NCBI GenBank assembly: GCA_034142505.1
Contig: JAWZDV010000036.1
Location: forward strand, 1 to 64,000
DNA from: Hungatella_A sp034142505
GTDB taxonomy: Bacteria > Bacillota > Clostridia > Lachnospirales > Lachnospiraceae
DNA: 64,000 nucleotides
Reading direction: 5' to 3'
Notes under the pieces: generated by a model
Seen by the model: the letters and a program-made list of their open reading frames with translations, nothing else
Told to the model about the DNA's origin: nothing
The model's database searches: none
Shown: positions 61,432 to 64,000 of the stretch, piece after piece
Layout of the letters: every line of letters begins with the position of its first letter
Position numbering within the stretch: position 1 is the first letter of the stretch
Made by a program: the position numbers and the translations under genes

Positions 61432-61993
61432 AACTTCGGGTTTTACACTGATAGAGATTATGATTGGTATGGCGGCGGCCTCCATTCTCCTGCTGGCGGT
61501 GGGGAGTGTGCTGGTTTCCGGAAATAAGACCTACCATCACTATGCTCTGTCCGTGAGAGCCGGTGAGACAGGAGATGCCATTGCGGAACTGACAAAGACG
61601 AAACTGCAGTACGCCACAAATGTGCTGATAGCGGAAGAGAAAAACTGGGAAAGCGGGGATTTTGGCATGGTTGGATTTACGAAGGACGGCAGTTTTCTGC
61701 TGGATGGGAGTGAGGCTTACGGCGATCTGCCGGAATCCGGATTATACGCCGGCTGCCGGATTACATTCCCGGATGAAAATGCTCCCGTTCTTCAGATAGA
61801 GGTATCTATCAAAGATCAGGCTGGAACCATGCTGTACCGGAGCAGGGAGGTGGTCAGACTTTTCAATATGGAGTTGAACGGGGAAACTGTGGACTGCCGG
61901 ATTGCCAAACGGGATGGGGCTATTGATTCTGCGGACCAGGATGTGATGCTCTTCTACTGGAAGAATGGCAGGAGGTACGATCAGGATGAATAG
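61418..61993 (+). CDS. minor pilin with prepilin leader
   Basis: A 191-residue prepilin-like protein. The leader MMKNRTSG precedes FTLIEIMIGMAAASILLLAV (Glu at +5). The C-terminal domain of about 150 residues has regular strands (FGMVGFTKDGSFLLDGSEAY, APVLQIEVSIKDQAGTMLY), as in PilW/GspJ-like minor pilins. It overlaps the previous gene by 14 bp and pilB by 8 bp. Confidence 0.87.
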   Translation: MMKNRTSGFTLIEIMIGMAAASILLLAVGSVLVSGNKTYHHYALSVRAGETGDAIAELTKTKLQYATNVLIAEEKNWESGDFGMVGFTKDGSFLLDGSEAYGDLPESGLYAGCRITFPDENAPVLQIEVSIKDQAGTMLYRSREVVRLFNMELNGETVDCRIAKRDGAIDSADQDVMLFYWKNGRRYDQDE

Positions 61994-63530
61994 CAGATAT
62001 CAGAAAAATAGTGAATATGAGACCATTGATTTGACGACCTATCCGGTGGATTTAAGGGCGGTGGAGAAAATTCCGAGACAGATCGCGGCCAGATATACGA
62101 TCCTGGCCGTGCGTATGGAGGGAAGCCAGCTGACGGTGGTGACGTGGAATCCCCTGGATTTATATGCCCTGGAGGATATCCGGCTGGTGGCAAATATGAG
62201 GATTGTGCTGGTGCTGAGCCGGAAGGAGGAGATAGATGCCGCCATCAATCTGTATTACTCGGAGGTGGACGCCAGAAGCGCGGCTGTCCGGGCGGATGCC
62301 TATGAAAATCTGGCAGAATCCTACCTGGAAGAAATGGTATGGACGGATGAGGAGATCCAGGCGCCGATTGTCCGTCTGTTGAATAGCCTTCTGCTGAAAG
62401 CTTATAATACCAATGTGAGTGATATTCATATTGAGCCCTATGAGCACGAGACGGTCATCCGTATGAGACGTGACGGCCTTTTGAAGCCGTATATGATGCT
62501 GCCGTTAGCCAGCCACAGAGGGATGGTGGTCAGGATCAAGATCCTGGCTCATATGGATATTGCGGAGAAGAGAAAAGCCCAGGACGGGCATTTCCGTCTG
62601 ACGCTTCACGGGACGGAGATGAACGTGAGAGTTTCCTTTGTGCCGACGGTGTTTGGCGAGAAATGTGTGTTAAGATTTTTGACAACCAATGTGGCGATGG
62701 ACCATGGGGATACCTTTGGCATGACGCTGCCAAACTATCAAAGGATGATGCGGCTTTTAAAGAATCCCCATGGCATTATCTATGTGACCGGCCCCACGGG
62801 AAGCGGCAAGACCACGACGCTGTATGAGATTCTAAAACAACTGGCCGACGGACCGGTGAATATCGTGACTATTGAAGATCCGGTGGAGCGCAATATCCCG
62901 AAGCTGAATCAGATTCAGGTCAATGAGAGGGCAAAAGTCACCTTTGATACGGCGCTTCGGGCGGTGCTGCGGCAGGACCCGGATATCATCATGGTTGGTG
63001 AAACCAGAGATTTGGAGACAGCTTCGACTTCTGCCAGGGCTTCCATCACCGGTCATCTGGTATTTTCCACCCTGCATACCAATAATGCGGTGTCCGCGGC
63101 GGTCCGACTCCGGGATATGGGAGTGCCGGGCTATATGGTGGCGGCTTCCGTCGTGGGTGTGGTGGCACAGCGTCTGGTGCGGAAGGTGTGTCCCTACTGT
63201 GGGGAGGAATATGAGGCGGATGACAGGGAAAAGGCGGTCTTGTACGGAAGCGCGGAGCAGGCGCCTGAGATTGTAAAACTGAAGAGAGGGAAGGGCTGTC
63301 ACCTGTGTGACGATACGGGATATCGGGGCAGAGTGGCGATTCATGAGATTCTGGAGATTGACTCGGGCTTGCGAAAGTTGATTTCAGAGTGTAAAATGAT
63401 AGATGAATTGGAAGAATATGCAATTCAAACATTACATATGTCTACTCTTGCGGAGGAAGCAAGATTGCTTGTGCTGGACGGGATCACGGATCTAAAAGAG
63501 ATGGAAAAGATCACTTACGGCATCAGATAG
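61986..63530 (+). CDS. pilB: type IV pilus assembly ATPase (PilB/GspE)
   Basis: A 514-residue hexameric ATPase that powers pilus extension. An N-terminal MshEN-like domain (about residues 1-130) is followed by the RecA-like core: Walker A VTGPTGSGKTTT, the Asp box TIEDPVERNIP, Walker B-like LRQDPDIIMVGE, and the His box TGHLVFSTLHTNNA. The tetracysteine zinc site is CPYC...CHLC. It is the last gene of the operon. No PilT retraction ATPase is found beside it. ATG at 61986 has AGGAGG ten bases upstream. Confidence 0.95.
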   Translation: MNSRYQKNSEYETIDLTTYPVDLRAVEKIPRQIAARYTILAVRMEGSQLTVVTWNPLDLYALEDIRLVANMRIVLVLSRKEEIDAAINLYYSEVDARSAAVRADAYENLAESYLEEMVWTDEEIQAPIVRLLNSLLLKAYNTNVSDIHIEPYEHETVIRMRRDGLLKPYMMLPLASHRGMVVRIKILAHMDIAEKRKAQDGHFRLTLHGTEMNVRVSFVPTVFGEKCVLRFLTTNVAMDHGDTFGMTLPNYQRMMRLLKNPHGIIYVTGPTGSGKTTTLYEILKQLADGPVNIVTIEDPVERNIPKLNQIQVNERAKVTFDTALRAVLRQDPDIIMVGETRDLETASTSARASITGHLVFSTLHTNNAVSAAVRLRDMGVPGYMVAASVVGVVAQRLVRKVCPYCGEEYEADDREKAVLYGSAEQAPEIVKLKRGKGCHLCDDTGYRGRVAIHEILEIDSGLRKLISECKMIDELEEYAIQTLHMSTLAEEARLLVLDGITDLKEMEKITYGIR

Positions 63531-63583
63531 AGACATGTGGCGGATCAAGTACCTGGAAACTGGCGGAAAGGGAGGCGGACATC

Positions 63584-64000
63584 ATGATGGCTTTGTGGGA
63601 TGGAGTTGTGGCAACATGGGGATGGCTGATGGAGCATCTGCTTTATATCAACCTGATTCTGTCGGTAGTGATTGTGTTTTTCCAGCGGAGGGACCCGAAA
63701 GCGGTGTGGACCTGGCTGATGGTGCTGTATTTTATTCCTATTTTTGGATTTTTTCTGTATCTGATGCTGTGTCAGGATTACCGGAAGAGCCGGATGTTCC
63801 GGGTAAAAGAGGTGGAGGACCGGCTGCGGTACTCGGTGGAGAGCCAGGAAGAGTTTATCGCCGGCAGCAGGGAGTTTTTGTCGGACCCTATGAGCCGGGA
63901 TTTTGAGGATCTGGTGATGTATAACCTGGAGACCTCCGGGGCGGTGCTGACGGTGGACAATACGGTGGATATTTTTACCGACGGGGAAGAGAAGTTTGAG
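63584..64000 (+). CDS. cardiolipin synthase, N-terminal part (runs off the right edge)
   Basis: An open frame from ATG 63584 (with 63587 as alternative) runs to the window end. It has a hydrophobic helix (LLYINLILSVVIVFF), then QRRDPKAVWTWLMVLYFIPI and FGFFLYLMLCQDYRKSR, the PLDc_N domain of Gram-positive cardiolipin synthases. These join two phosphatidylglycerols to cardiolipin in the membrane. Phospholipase D HKD motifs would lie beyond the edge. AAAGGGAGGCGG precedes the ATG. Confidence 0.88.
   Translation, partial: MMALWDGVVATWGWLMEHLLYINLILSVVIVFFQRRDPKAVWTWLMVLYFIPIFGFFLYLMLCQDYRKSRMFRVKEVEDRLRYSVESQEEFIAGSREFLSDPMSRDFEDLVMYNLETSGAVLTVDNTVDIFTDGEEKFE

Noticed and set aside
63535..63906. 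Plus-strand open frame overlapping the cardiolipin synthase start
   Set aside because: The frame starting at 63584 has a ribosome site and PLDc_N motifs and stays open to the window end, so the other frame is a shadow.

Overview
The window looks like a chromosomal piece of a gut Firmicute of the Lachnospiraceae / Clostridium cluster XIVa type. This is inferred from moderately GC-rich genes with AGGAGG ribosome sites, Thr/Glu-rich lipoprotein linkers, an S-box leader on metK, a CIRCE-controlled clpB, split ThrE exporters, DUF3810 and DUF4250 proteins, and CUT1 sugar transporters without their own ATPase. No rRNA, tRNA, integrase, transposase or CRISPR array was seen.

Layout. 1-2.4 kb (minus): an amino-acid operon (threonine synthase-like enzyme, dicarboxylate/amino-acid symporter, start of a possible RidA gene) facing a YheO-type regulator. 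3.4-12.8 kb: nucleotidyltransferase, a Pro/Gly-rich repeat protein, a large membrane-anchored surface protein, murA, an ATC-hydrolase-like protein with a GPH transporter, and a GntR-type regulator with two winged-helix segments. 12.9-14.4 kb: SAM-I riboswitch and metK.

14.5-18.4 kb is the standout: an AT-rich, four-gene, co-directional cassette with its own extended -10 promoter and bounded by hairpins. It encodes (1) a 478-residue protein with a tRNA-guanine-transglycosylase-type zinc motif (CxCxxC-x26-H), (2) a SIR2-like NAD-binding protein with inserted Cys pairs, (3) a YwgA/Panacea-like protein with an acidic insert, and (4) a 139-residue PD-(D/E)xK nuclease-like protein. I do not recognise the combination. 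It is the best candidate for an undescribed, probably defence or nucleic-acid-modification, system.

18.4-32.4 kb: MBL-fold hydrolase, ThrE pair, pyrC carrying a 30-bp minisatellite, HIT protein, polar amino-acid ABC transporter, ABC-F ATPase with an attenuator-like leader, signal peptidase I, DUF3810 protein, glycogen branching enzyme with a basic repeat tail, MscS channel. 32.5-38.5 kb: maltodextrin regulon (binding protein, two permeases, MalQ, LacI regulator) behind a promoter with a palindromic operator. 38.5-44.7 kb: surface/lipoproteins, HD hydrolase, polysaccharide deacetylase, MATE exporter. 45-52 kb: a second CUT1 sugar transporter with a DUF4091 protein and a membrane-bound AraC-type regulator. 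52-56 kb: clpB, short prepilin peptidase, asparaginase. 56.5-63.5 kb: a compact type IV pilus operon (pilin, PilC, PilM/N/O-like, minor pilins, PilB; no PilT). The window ends inside a cardiolipin synthase gene.

Two full copies (28.8 and 42.1 kb) and one truncated copy (3.3 kb) of a ~150-bp structured intergenic repeat, with 17-18 bp terminal inverted repeats and compensated stems, form a second signal worth following.
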